From Pseudomonas plecoglossicida NBRC 103162 = DSM 15088 (GTDB lineage Bacteria; Pseudomonadota; Gammaproteobacteria; Pseudomonadales; Pseudomonadaceae), in NCBI RefSeq assembly GCF_000730665.1, contig NZ_BBIV01000055.1, forward strand, positions 1 through 39,947: DNA of 39,947 bases, given 5' to 3'. Below the pieces are notes generated by a model. That model saw only the letters and a program-made list of their open reading frames with translations. It was not told the DNA's origin and made no database searches. Positions within the stretch are counted from its first letter, which is position 1. Each line of letters begins with the position of its first letter. Of this stretch, positions 32,308-39,831 are shown piece after piece. Both the position numbers and the translations under genes were made by a program.

Positions 32308-33070
32308 TCGCTTTTGCGCTGTGCTCGGCGCCGAGGGTGTCGGCCTGGGTCGCTGGCACGCCAACCAACACCAATGGCTGGGTAGCCGCGCCTTCAGCTG
32401 CGACGCCGCGCAACCGGCCTGGGAGCCTGCCCTGCAGGCGCTGGCCGCGCTGCTGGCCGAACATGCCGTGCGGGGTGCGCAACTGCGGGTGCTGCTGTCG
32501 GCTCGCTTCAGCCGCTTCTGCCTGGTGCCATGGAGCGATGCCATCGGCACATCGGCTGAGCTGGATGCCTATGCCAGGGCCTGCTTCGAACACCTCTACG
32601 GGCAGTCGCTGGACGACTGGCGCATCGTCCTGTCGCCGGAACGCGCCGGCACCGCGCGCATCGCTACGGCGCTGCCGCAGGCACTGCTGCAAGGGCTGCA
32701 GGCGCTGGGTGACGAAAGCCGTCTGAAGCTGCGCTCGGTACAGCCCTACCTGATGGCCGCCTACAACCGCTGCTCGGCGCAGCTGGGGCAGGGCGACTTC
32801 CTCTTCGTTCTGGCCGAGCCCCGGCGCAGCGTACTGCTGATGGCGGCCGGCGGTGCCTGGCAACAAGTGCTGGCGCAAGGGTGCGCGGACAGCGACCAGG
32901 CGCTGCAGGCCCTGATCGACCGCACCTGCGAGCTGTACGGCGAACAGCTGCCACCGGTCTACCTGCATGCCCCGGGACGGGGCGATGTGTCGCAACTGGC
33001 GGCGGTGCAGCTGTGCCAACCCGCCGGCGACAGCGACCCGCTGTGCGCCATGTGGCGGGCGGTGGCCTGA
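32288..33070 (+). CDS. PilM/GspL/MshI-like cytoplasmic assembly protein
   Basis: A 260-residue protein without membrane segments. The pattern of an actin-like fold is weak, but its size and place between a secretion ATPase and PilN/PilO-like proteins fit PilM or the cytoplasmic part of GspL, which link the ATPase to the periplasmic parts. VLGAEGVGLGRW and the C-terminal half (SVLLMAAGGAWQQVLAQG) fit this. The GTG start at 32288 overlaps the ATPase gene by 20 bp; the longer open frame upstream lies entirely in the ATPase gene. The assignment depends mainly on gene order. Confidence 0.6.
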   Translation: MSHLSPDRFCAVLGAEGVGLGRWHANQHQWLGSRAFSCDAAQPAWEPALQALAALLAEHAVRGAQLRVLLSARFSRFCLVPWSDAIGTSAELDAYARACFEHLYGQSLDDWRIVLSPERAGTARIATALPQALLQGLQALGDESRLKLRSVQPYLMAAYNRCSAQLGQGDFLFVLAEPRRSVLLMAAGGAWQQVLAQGCADSDQALQALIDRTCELYGEQLPPVYLHAPGRGDVSQLAAVQLCQPAGDSDPLCAMWRAVA

Positions 33071-33071
33071 G

Positions 33072-33614
33072 ATGCGCCGCCTCGACCTGGAATTCCAACC
33101 CCGGCGCACCAGCCCGCTGGCCTGGTCGCTGCTGGCCGTGGCCGGGATCGTGGTTGCCGGGATGGTACTGCTGCAGCAGCACCTGCAGGCCGAACAGGTC
33201 GAACTGGAGGGTCGCGTGCATGGCATGGAGATGCAACTGGGCCGCCGCCCGGCCACCGCCGCGCCACAGAACAGCGCCGCCAGCCGTGAGCAGGCCGAAC
33301 GCCTGGCGCAGATGCGCAACGTCTCGCAGCAGCTGCAACGGCCTTGGCAGCAACTGTTCGCCATGCTCGAAGCGCAGCCCCAGGAAGATGTGGCGTTGCT
33401 CAGCCTGACCCCGGATGCACGCAAGGGCCAGGTTCGCATCACCGCCGAGGCGCGCAACCTGGAGGCGATGCTGCAGTACCACCAGCGCCTGGAGCAGAGC
33501 GCCGAGCTCAGCGATGTGTCGTTGCTCAACCACGAGGTGGTGTCCGGCCAGCCCGAGCACCCGGTGCGCTTCAACCTCACTGCCACCTGGGAGACCGGTC
33601 ATGCGCGTCCCTGA
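33072..33614 (+). CDS. PilN-like assembly protein
   Basis: A 180-residue protein: a short basic cytoplasmic end (MRRLDLEFQPRR), one membrane helix (about 16-36), a coiled-coil-like stretch (QAERLAQMRNVSQQLQRPWQ) and a periplasmic domain (VALLSLTPDARKGQVRITAE, NLEAMLQYHQRLEQS). This is the layout of PilN and of the GspL C-terminal part. It partners with PilO/GspM in the inner-membrane alignment complex. The gene starts 1 bp after the previous stop and overlaps the next by 14 bp. Confidence 0.7.
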   Translation: MRRLDLEFQPRRTSPLAWSLLAVAGIVVAGMVLLQQHLQAEQVELEGRVHGMEMQLGRRPATAAPQNSAASREQAERLAQMRNVSQQLQRPWQQLFAMLEAQPQEDVALLSLTPDARKGQVRITAEARNLEAMLQYHQRLEQSAELSDVSLLNHEVVSGQPEHPVRFNLTATWETGHARP

Positions 33615-34164
33615 ATCGATCAATCGCCTGCTTGTCGAGGAGTACCTGCGCCGCACGGGGCCCGTGGCCCTGTCGGCAGTCGCCGTCGGCGTGCTGGCGG
33701 TGGGCGTGGCGCTGGCCGGCGTGCTGCCGCAGTGGCAGGCGCTGCGCGAGCTGCAAGCCAGCGAGGCGGATGCCAGCGCCCAGCTGGAACGGGTCAAGCG
33801 CGGCGAGCTGAAGATTGCCGTCAAACCCGAGCAGCAGGCGCTGGACAGCCTGCGTCAGCAGCTGCCGGGCCAGCCCGAGGCGAGCGAGCTGATCGAGCGC
33901 CTGTACCACTTGGCCAGTGCCCAGCGCATCACCCTCGCGCGGGGTGAATATGCATTGGGAGTCGACCCGAAAACGCAACTGGCGCGCTACCAGATCGTGC
34001 TGCCGGTGCGCGGCAGCTATCCGCAGCTGCGCAGCTTCCTCAAGGGCCTGATCGGCCAGTTGCCGACCCTGGTGCTGGAAGACCTGGAGCTGCAGCGCAA
34101 ACGCATCGGCGACAGCGAGCTCAATGGCCGCCTGCGCATGACCCTTTACCTGTCGAGGTCGTGA
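33601..34164 (+). CDS. PilO/GspM-like assembly protein
   Basis: A 187-residue protein with one membrane helix (about 20-42), a coiled-coil (LRELQASEADASAQLERVKR) and a ferredoxin-like periplasmic domain containing VLPVRGSYPQLRSFLKGLIG and LVLEDLELQRKR, typical of PilO. It should dimerise with the PilN-like protein. It overlaps its neighbours at both ends: by 14 bp with the PilN-like gene, and its TGA shares one base with the next ATG (TGATG). Confidence 0.75.
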   Translation: MRVPESINRLLVEEYLRRTGPVALSAVAVGVLAVGVALAGVLPQWQALRELQASEADASAQLERVKRGELKIAVKPEQQALDSLRQQLPGQPEASELIERLYHLASAQRITLARGEYALGVDPKTQLARYQIVLPVRGSYPQLRSFLKGLIGQLPTLVLEDLELQRKRIGDSELNGRLRMTLYLSRS

Positions 34165-34673
34165 TGAATACTCAGCGTGCGGTGATGTGGGCAGGGTTTC
34201 TGGGGCTCTCCGGGGCATTGGCCTGGGCACCTGGGCACTGGTTCGGCGAGGAGAGCGAGGTGGCCTCGATCGCCGGCAAGCCGGCTGCCACAGGTTCTGC
34301 GGCACCCGCAGCCCCTGTGGCAGCCGGCTTGCCGGCGAAAGGGCCAGAACAGGCGTCAAGAGATCTGTTCCCCCGCCAGCAATGGACCAAGCCCCAGGCC
34401 CTGGCCACCGTCACTGAACAACCCGTGGTCGCCGCCCCCGTCGTGGCTGCTGCCGCCACTGCCCCAGCACTGCCATTCCAGTTCGTCGGCCGCATCGGCG
34501 ATCGCGAAGACCTGCAGATCTTCCTGCAGAGCGGCGAAAAGCTCTACGTCGTGCGCCAGGGCGACGTGATCGACCAAACCTACCGCCTCGACCGGGTCTC
34601 GGCCAACGAGCTGGACCTGGTCTACCTGCCCTTGCACCAGTCGCAGACTCTGTCTGTCGGGAGCGCACCATGA
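34164..34673 (+). CDS. PilP/GspC-like periplasmic protein with REP-encoded linker
   Basis: A 169-residue protein with a membrane helix (about 7-24), a long Ala/Pro-rich linker, and a C-terminal homology-region-like beta domain (about 105-165: FQFVGRIGDREDLQIFLQSG, YVVRQGDVIDQTYRL), as in GspC and PilP, which contact the secretin. Residues 34-60 of the linker are encoded by a REP pair and read as repeated Ala/Gly/Pro. The ATG overlaps the upstream stop, and the stop overlaps the secretin start by 4 bp. Confidence 0.75.
   Translation: MNTQRAVMWAGFLGLSGALAWAPGHWFGEESEVASIAGKPAATGSAAPAAPVAAGLPAKGPEQASRDLFPRQQWTKPQALATVTEQPVVAAPVVAAAATAPALPFQFVGRIGDREDLQIFLQSGEKLYVVRQGDVIDQTYRLDRVSANELDLVYLPLHQSQTLSVGSAP
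34264..34345. repeat. REP pair inside the PilP/GspC-like gene
   Basis: GCCGGCAAGCCGGCTGCCAC and the inverted CCTGTGGCAGCCGGCTTGCC form a near-symmetric doublet, of a GCC variant of the REP element. Both arms are open in frame and make the Ala-rich linker. Confidence 0.85.
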
Positions 34674-36544
34674 AGTCATCGAAGTTGTGCAAGCCGGCTC
34701 CGTTCATGCTCCTGGCGCTGTGCGTGGCCATTGCCGGCTGCGGATCGAGCGCGGTGCGCAAGGACAGCCAGGAGCTGATGAAGGAGGGCCAGTACGAGGC
34801 CGGCATCGCCCGCCTGGAAGAGGCCCTGCGCGACGACCCGCGTGACACCGAACTGAACATCGCCCTGGCCCACGGCCGCCAGGAAGCGGTCGAGGCGCTG
34901 CTCACCCAGGCCGACAGCGACCGCATCCGCCACGATGTCGCCGGCGCGCGCCTGGGCTATGGCCGGGTGCTGACCATCGAACCCAACAACCGCCGCGCCC
35001 AGGAAGGCATCCGCCAGCTGGAGCTGATGCGCACCCTCGACGACCGCATCGCCCTCGGCCAGGCCGCCTTGCGCCAGGGTGACCTGTTCGGTGCCGAGCG
35101 CTACGTGCGCGAAGTGCTGCGCCTGGACCCGTCAAACCAGAAGGGCATCATGCTGCGCAGCGACCTGGAGAACGTCCAGGCACGCACCGCGCAGCCGTTC
35201 CCGCAACTGCGCAGCAAGCTGGAGCGCCCGGTGACCCTGGAGTTTCGCGACGCCGCGCTGAAGACCATCTTCGAAGTGCTGTCCCAGGTGGCTGGCATCA
35301 ACTTCATCTTCGACAAGGACCTGCGCCCGGACATGAAAGCCACCATCTTCGTGCGCGATGTGCGCATCGAGGACGCCGTGGCGCTGCTGCTGGAGCAGAA
35401 CCAGCTGCGCCAGAAGATCGTCAACGACAACACCCTGATGATCTACCCCGACTCGCCGCAGAAGACCAAGGACTACCAGGAACTGGTCATGCGCACCTTC
35501 TACCTCACCAGCATCGACGCCAACACCGCACTGAACATGGTCAAGACCATGCTCAAGACCCGCGACGTGTTCGTCGACGAACGCCTGAACACCATGACCA
35601 TGCGCGACACCCCCGACGCCGTGCGCATGGCCGAGAAACTGCTGCAGTCCCAGGACCAGTCCAACCCCGAGGTGGTGCTGGAAGTGGAGGTGATGGAGGT
35701 GGCCCGTTCGCGCATCCTCGACCTCGGCCTGCAATGGCCGAACACCTTTGGCGTGCTGACCGATGACGGCAACCCGGTCAGCGTGCTCGACCAGTTGCGT
35801 GGCATCGACTCCAGCCGCATCAGCATCTCGCCGGCGCCGCAAGCCAAGATCAACGCCTCGGACAAGGACATCAACACCCTGGCAAGCCCGGTGATCCGCG
35901 TCAGCAACCGCGAGCAGGCGCGCATCCACATCGGCCAGCGGGTACCGATCATCAGCGCCACCTCGGTGCCTTCGACCCAGGGCCCGGTGATTACCGAGAG
36001 CGTCACTTACCTGGACGTGGGTCTGAAGCTAGAAGTGCAGCCCACCGTGCACCTGAACAACGAAGTGGCGATCAAGGTGGCGCTGGAAGTCAGCAACGCC
36101 ACGCCGCTGGAACCCACTCGCCAAGGCACTATCCCGGTCCAGGTCGACACCCGCAACGCCCAGACCAGCCTGCGCCTGCACGACGGCGAAACCCAGGTGC
36201 TGGCAGGCCTGGTGCGCAACGACAAGACCTCCAGCGGCAACAAGATCCCGGGCCTTGGCGACATTCCAGGCCTGGGCCGGCTGTTCGGCAGCAACCGCGA
36301 CGACATGAGCAAGTCCGAGCTGGTGCTGGCGATCACCCCGCGCATCGTGCGCAACCTGCCGTACCAGAGCCCGTCGGACATGGAATTCTCTACCGGCACC
36401 GAGTCGGCCATGCAAGTGCGCCAGTTGGCGCCACCTTTGCCCGCCGGCGCCGTGCCGGCCGATTCGCCGACCGTCGAACCGATCACCCCGGCCGCCGACA
36501 GCCAGATGGCCGTCGTGCCTTCGACCCCGAGCCCACGGCCATGA
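34670..36544 (+). CDS. Secretin (GspD/PilQ/MshL family), TPR lipoprotein
   Basis: A 624-residue outer-membrane secretin. A lipobox (AIAGC, Cys24) marks it as a lipoprotein, so it may reach the outer membrane without a pilotin. The N-terminal 180 residues contain tetratricopeptide-like helices (EGQYEAGIARLEEALRDDPR, RQGDLFGAERYVREVLRLDP). N-domains follow (VTLEFRDAALKTIFEVLSQV; AGINFIFDKDL), then the secretin core (SVTYLDVGLKLEVQPTVHLN, GLGDIPGLGRLFGSNR, LVLAITPRIVR). TPR-bearing secretins are more typical of MSHA-like and type IV pilus systems than of standard type II secretion. It is coupled by 4-bp overlaps on both sides. Confidence 0.9.
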   Translation: MKSSKLCKPAPFMLLALCVAIAGCGSSAVRKDSQELMKEGQYEAGIARLEEALRDDPRDTELNIALAHGRQEAVEALLTQADSDRIRHDVAGARLGYGRVLTIEPNNRRAQEGIRQLELMRTLDDRIALGQAALRQGDLFGAERYVREVLRLDPSNQKGIMLRSDLENVQARTAQPFPQLRSKLERPVTLEFRDAALKTIFEVLSQVAGINFIFDKDLRPDMKATIFVRDVRIEDAVALLLEQNQLRQKIVNDNTLMIYPDSPQKTKDYQELVMRTFYLTSIDANTALNMVKTMLKTRDVFVDERLNTMTMRDTPDAVRMAEKLLQSQDQSNPEVVLEVEVMEVARSRILDLGLQWPNTFGVLTDDGNPVSVLDQLRGIDSSRISISPAPQAKINASDKDINTLASPVIRVSNREQARIHIGQRVPIISATSVPSTQGPVITESVTYLDVGLKLEVQPTVHLNNEVAIKVALEVSNATPLEPTRQGTIPVQVDTRNAQTSLRLHDGETQVLAGLVRNDKTSSGNKIPGLGDIPGLGRLFGSNRDDMSKSELVLAITPRIVRNLPYQSPSDMEFSTGTESAMQVRQLAPPLPAGAVPADSPTVEPITPAADSQMAVVPSTPSPRP

Positions 36545-37014
36545 AACGCCGCATGCAAGGCTTCAGCCTGATCGAAGTGGTGCTGACCCTGGCACTGCTC
36601 GGGCTGCTCGCCAGCATGGCCGCGCCGCTGACCGAGACCGTGGTGCGCCGTGGCAAGGAGCAGCAGTTGCGCGAGGCGCTGTACCAGATCCGCGACGCCA
36701 TCGATGCCTACAAGCGTGCCTTCGACGCCGGCTTCATCGAAAAACGCCTGGATGCCAGCGGCTACCCGCCGAACCTGCAGGTGCTGGTGGACGGTGTCCG
36801 TGATGTGCGCAGCGCCAAGGGCGCCAAGTTCTACTTCCTGCGGCGCATCCCCCGCGACCCGCTGGTGGCGGCCAAGGGCGACGACGAGGGTGGCTGGGGC
36901 CTGCGTGCCTACGCCAGCAGCCCGGACAACCCACGCGAAGGCGAGGACGTCTTCGATGTGTATTCCAAGGCCCGTGGCAAAGGGCTCAACAACATCCCCT
37001 ACGGGCAATGGTGA
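36541..37014 (+). CDS. Type II/IV pseudopilin (GspG-like), first
   Basis: A 157-residue prepilin. The leader MKRRMQG is followed by FSLIEVVLTLALLGLLASMA, with Glu at +5. The globular part (LREALYQIRDAIDAYKRAFD, FYFLRRIPRDPLV) is close to GspG-type major pseudopilins. It is longer than most of them by a short insertion. A prepilin peptidase elsewhere in the genome would be needed to process it. It overlaps the secretin by 4 bp. Confidence 0.88.
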   Translation: MKRRMQGFSLIEVVLTLALLGLLASMAAPLTETVVRRGKEQQLREALYQIRDAIDAYKRAFDAGFIEKRLDASGYPPNLQVLVDGVRDVRSAKGAKFYFLRRIPRDPLVAAKGDDEGGWGLRAYASSPDNPREGEDVFDVYSKARGKGLNNIPYGQW

Positions 37015-37019
37015 CGGCC

Positions 37020-37394
37020 ATGAAACGCAGCCGAGGCTTCACCCTGATCGAACTGCTGGTGGTCATGGCGATCATCGCCACGCTGATGACCATCGCCATG
37101 CCGCGCTACTTCAACAGCCTGGAGAGCTCCCGCGAAGCCACCCTGCGCCAGAGCCTGGCGGTGCTGCGTGAGTCCCTGGACCACTACTACGGCGACACCG
37201 GTCACTATCCCGACTCGCTGGAGCAACTGGTGGAGCAGCGCTACCTGCGCAACACCCCGGTCGACCCGATCACCGAGCGCAGCGATGCCTGGCAGCTGGT
37301 GCCACCGCCCGAAGGCGTGGCCGGCGGCGTGGCCGATATCAAGAGCGGTGCTACAGGGAGGGCGCGTGATGGCAGCCTCTTCGCTGAGTGGTAA
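37020..37394 (+). CDS. Type II/IV pseudopilin (GspG-like), second
   Basis: A 124-residue prepilin with leader MKRSRG and FTLIELLVVMAIIATLMTIA, with Glu at +5, followed by AVLRESLDHYYGDTGHYPDSL and LRNTPVDPITERSDAW, which is typical of GspG. It is closer to the standard major pseudopilin than its upstream neighbour. An upstream in-frame ATG at 37008 overlaps the preceding stop; 37020 gives a normal six-residue leader and is preferred. It overlaps the next gene by 26 bp. Confidence 0.88.
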   Translation: MKRSRGFTLIELLVVMAIIATLMTIAMPRYFNSLESSREATLRQSLAVLRESLDHYYGDTGHYPDSLEQLVEQRYLRNTPVDPITERSDAWQLVPPPEGVAGGVADIKSGATGRARDGSLFAEW

Positions 37395-37896
37395 AGCCTG
37401 CGCCGGCTTCACCTACCTGGGCGTGCTGTTGCTGATCGCGGTCAGCTCGGTGGCCCTGGCCGCCAGCGGCACCCTCTGGTCTACCGTCGCCCAGCGCGAG
37501 CAAGAGCGCCAGCTGCTGTGGGTGGGCGGTCAGTATGCCCAGGCGCTGCGCAGCTACTACCGCGCATCGCCCGGCCTTGCCCAGTACCCGCAGGAGCTGG
37601 CCGACCTGCTTGAAGACAACCGCTTCCCTCAGGCCCAGCGGCACCTGCGCAGGCTGTACCCGGACCCGATCACCGGCAGCGACGACTGGGGCCTGCTGCG
37701 TTCGATCGACGGCCGTATCACCGGCGTGCACAGCCGCTCCGACGCTACCCCGTTCAAACGCAGTGGCTTCGACACCCAGTGGTCCGGGTTCGAAGGGCTG
37801 GAGCACTACAGCGACTGGCAGTTCGTCGCCGAGCAAGCCTTCAACGAAAGCGCCAGTGGCGCGCAACCCCATACCGGCGCGGGAGACACGCCATGA
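37369..37896 (+). CDS. Minor pseudopilin-like protein without Glu5
   Basis: A 175-residue protein with a prepilin-like start: a polar leader ending ACAG, then FTYLGVLLLIAVSSVALA. Position 5 is Gly in place of the usual Glu, as in tip pseudopilins of the GspK type, which do not need that charge. The rest (GGQYAQALRSYYRASPG, YPQELADLLEDNRFP, RRLYPDPITGSDDWGLL) still recalls GspG. AGGGAGG lies 7 bases before the ATG, a strong site. It overlaps csgE by 4 bp, coupling pilin and curli-type genes. Confidence 0.75.
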   Translation: MAASSLSGKACAGFTYLGVLLLIAVSSVALAASGTLWSTVAQREQERQLLWVGGQYAQALRSYYRASPGLAQYPQELADLLEDNRFPQAQRHLRRLYPDPITGSDDWGLLRSIDGRITGVHSRSDATPFKRSGFDTQWSGFEGLEHYSDWQFVAEQAFNESASGAQPHTGAGDTP

Positions 37897-38300
37897 AAGG
37901 ACTCAACGTTTTTTGCCTGAGCATGGGCTTGCTGCTGGCTGCCGGCGTACCTGGCGTGGCGCACGCCGACGCCGAAGACGAGATGAAGGGTTTTATCGTC
38001 GACAACACCATCTCGCACATCGGCCACGATTTTTACTTCTACTTCGCCGACCGTCTGCGTGCCACCAGCCGCCTGGATTTCAACCTGGTGGTGCGCGAAC
38101 GTCCGGATGCACGCTGGGGGAGCCTGGTGACCGTGGAGTTCGACCGCGACGTGCTGTACCGCCGCTTTCTGCCGCCCAATGTCACCCAATTAAAAGAAGA
38201 GGCCATCGCGGCCGCCGATCTGGTCAGGCAAGAAGTCGTGCAGCGCAAGCTGCAGCGCCTGCTCCAGGACACCACTGATCTGGAGAGGGATGAGCTATGA
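37893..38300 (+). CDS. csgE: Curli secretion specificity factor CsgE
   Basis: A 135-residue protein with a signal peptide (cut near AHADA) and the CsgE core: DFYFYFADRLRATSRLDF, NLVVRERPDARWGSLVTVEF and YRRFLPPNVTQLKEEAIAAA. CsgE caps the periplasmic face of the CsgG pore and selects curlin-like substrates in E. coli. Here it is coupled by a 4-bp overlap to an upstream pseudopilin, an arrangement not seen in canonical curli operons. It likely acts with CsgF and CsgG below. Confidence 0.92.
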   Translation: MKGLNVFCLSMGLLLAAGVPGVAHADAEDEMKGFIVDNTISHIGHDFYFYFADRLRATSRLDFNLVVRERPDARWGSLVTVEFDRDVLYRRFLPPNVTQLKEEAIAAADLVRQEVVQRKLQRLLQDTTDLERDEL

Positions 38301-38710
38301 ACACTCGCATTGCGCAAAGTATCGCGGCTTGCCTGCTGGCCAGCGCCTTCGCCGCCCAGGCCACCGAGCTTGTATACACCCCGGTCAACCCGGCGTTCGG
38401 TGGCAACCCGCTGAACGGCACCTGGCTGCTGAACAACGCCCAGGCGCAGAACGACTATGACGACCCAGACCTCAAGGACCGCACCTCGTCGCTGAGCGGT
38501 ACCACGGCCCTGGAGCGCTTCAGCAACCAACTCGAGTCGCGGATGCTGTCGCAGCTGCTGGACAACATCAGCAATGGCAAGACCGGGAGCATGGCTACCG
38601 ACTCGTTCCTCATCGATGTGATCGACGACTCCGGGGCCTTGAGCATCAAAGTCACTGACCGCGCCACTGGCGAAATTTCAGTCATCGAGGTCAGCGGCCT
38701 GAACCCCTGA
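38297..38710 (+). CDS. csgF: Curli assembly protein CsgF
   Basis: A 137-residue protein with a signal peptide (cut near AQA) and the N-terminal CsgF motif YTPVNPAFGGNPLNGTWLLN, which in E. coli inserts into the CsgG channel. NNAQAQNDY follows, as expected. The C-terminal part (DSFLIDVIDDSGALSIKVTD) forms the extracellular domain that in E. coli helps anchor the nucleator. It overlaps csgE by 4 bp. Thirty-four bases separate it from csgG, with GGGGAG before the csgG start. Confidence 0.93.
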   Translation: MNTRIAQSIAACLLASAFAAQATELVYTPVNPAFGGNPLNGTWLLNNAQAQNDYDDPDLKDRTSSLSGTTALERFSNQLESRMLSQLLDNISNGKTGSMATDSFLIDVIDDSGALSIKVTDRATGEISVIEVSGLNP

Positions 38711-38744
38711 GAGGGACAGGATCGTCATTTGGGGAGAGCGCACC

Positions 38745-39593
38745 ATGAAACGACTGCTGAGCACTTTACTGATACTGGCCACCCTGCAAGGTTGTTCCGG
38801 TATCCTGCGCGAGCCGATGCCGGCCGAGCAGGACACCGGCACGCCGACCCTGACGCCGCGGGCATCGACTTACTACGACCTGATCAACATGCCGCGGCCC
38901 AAAGGGCGGCTGATGGCGGTGGTGTATGGCTTCCGCGACCAGACCGGGCAATACAAGCCGACCCCGGCCAGTTCGTTTTCCACCAGCGTCACCCAGGGGG
39001 CGGCGAGCATGCTGATGGATGCCCTGAGTGCCAGTGGCTGGTTCGTGGTGCTGGAACGTGAAGGCCTGCAGAACCTGCTGACCGAGCGCAAGATCATCCG
39101 CGCCTCGCAGAAGAAGCCTGACGTTGCCGAGAACATCATGGGCGAGCTGCCACCGCTGCAGGCTGCCAACCTGATGCTGGAGGGCGGCATCATCGCCTAC
39201 GACACCAACGTGCGCAGTGGTGGGGAAGGGGCGCGCTACCTGGGTATCGACATCTCCCGCGAGTACCGGGTCGACCAGGTGACGGTGAACCTGCGGGCAG
39301 TGGATGTGCGTACCGGGCAGGTGCTGGCCAACGTGATGACCAGCAAGACCATCTACTCGATCGGGCGTAGCGCGGGGGTGTTCAAGTTCATCGAGTTCAA
39401 GAAGCTGCTTGAGGCGGAGGTGGGCTACACCACCAACGAGCCGGCCCAGCTGTGCGTGCTGTCGGCGATCGAGGCGGCGGTGGGGCACTTGCTGGCCCAG
39501 GGGATCGAGCGGCGGTTGTGGCAAGTGGCGGGGGATGCGGGGGATGGCAAGGCGGGGGTGGACAAGTACCTGAGTCAGTATCAGCAGGAGTGA
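38745..39593 (+). CDS. csgG: Curli export channel lipoprotein CsgG
   Basis: A 282-residue outer-membrane lipoprotein with lipobox LQGC (Cys17) and the CsgG fold: AVVYGFRDQTGQYKPTPASS, ASMLMDALSASGWFVVLERE, GLQNLLTERKIIRASQ and RSGGEGARYLGIDIS. It should form the nonameric pore through which amyloid subunits cross the outer membrane. A C-terminal extension (ending KYLSQYQQE) is within family range. It is the last gene of the operon. No curlin gene (csgA/csgB) follows in the remaining 350 bp. Confidence 0.93.
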   Translation: MKRLLSTLLILATLQGCSGILREPMPAEQDTGTPTLTPRASTYYDLINMPRPKGRLMAVVYGFRDQTGQYKPTPASSFSTSVTQGAASMLMDALSASGWFVVLEREGLQNLLTERKIIRASQKKPDVAENIMGELPPLQAANLMLEGGIIAYDTNVRSGGEGARYLGIDISREYRVDQVTVNLRAVDVRTGQVLANVMTSKTIYSIGRSAGVFKFIEFKKLLEAEVGYTTNEPAQLCVLSAIEAAVGHLLAQGIERRLWQVAGDAGDGKAGVDKYLSQYQQE

Positions 39594-39797
39594 GGGGGTG
39601 GGGGCAGGGGGTTCGCCTTTGGTGGGGCAGCGTTCGATTTCATGGGCGCTGCAAAAACCAAGACATTCACCCGTCAGCCCCAATGTGTTTCTGAAATTAC
39701 GCCACCCTTGAAACCCCTCCCCGACACCGGTAGTCTCTGCGCGTTGCTGTCAATCCAGCAGCCGGGTTTGGTAGCCCGCGATCAATCAAGGCGCACA

Positions 39798-39831
39798 AGC
39801 GCCCGCTCTGCGATACAGTTGGCGCTTTTTT
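39798..39831 (+). terminator. Rho-independent terminator or attenuator
   Basis: AGCGCC and GGCGCT form a 6-bp stem around a 17-base loop, followed by a run of six T. It lies 205 bp after csgG. It may end the operon, or act as an attenuator for the gene beyond the window edge, since structured repeats continue after it. Confidence 0.6.
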
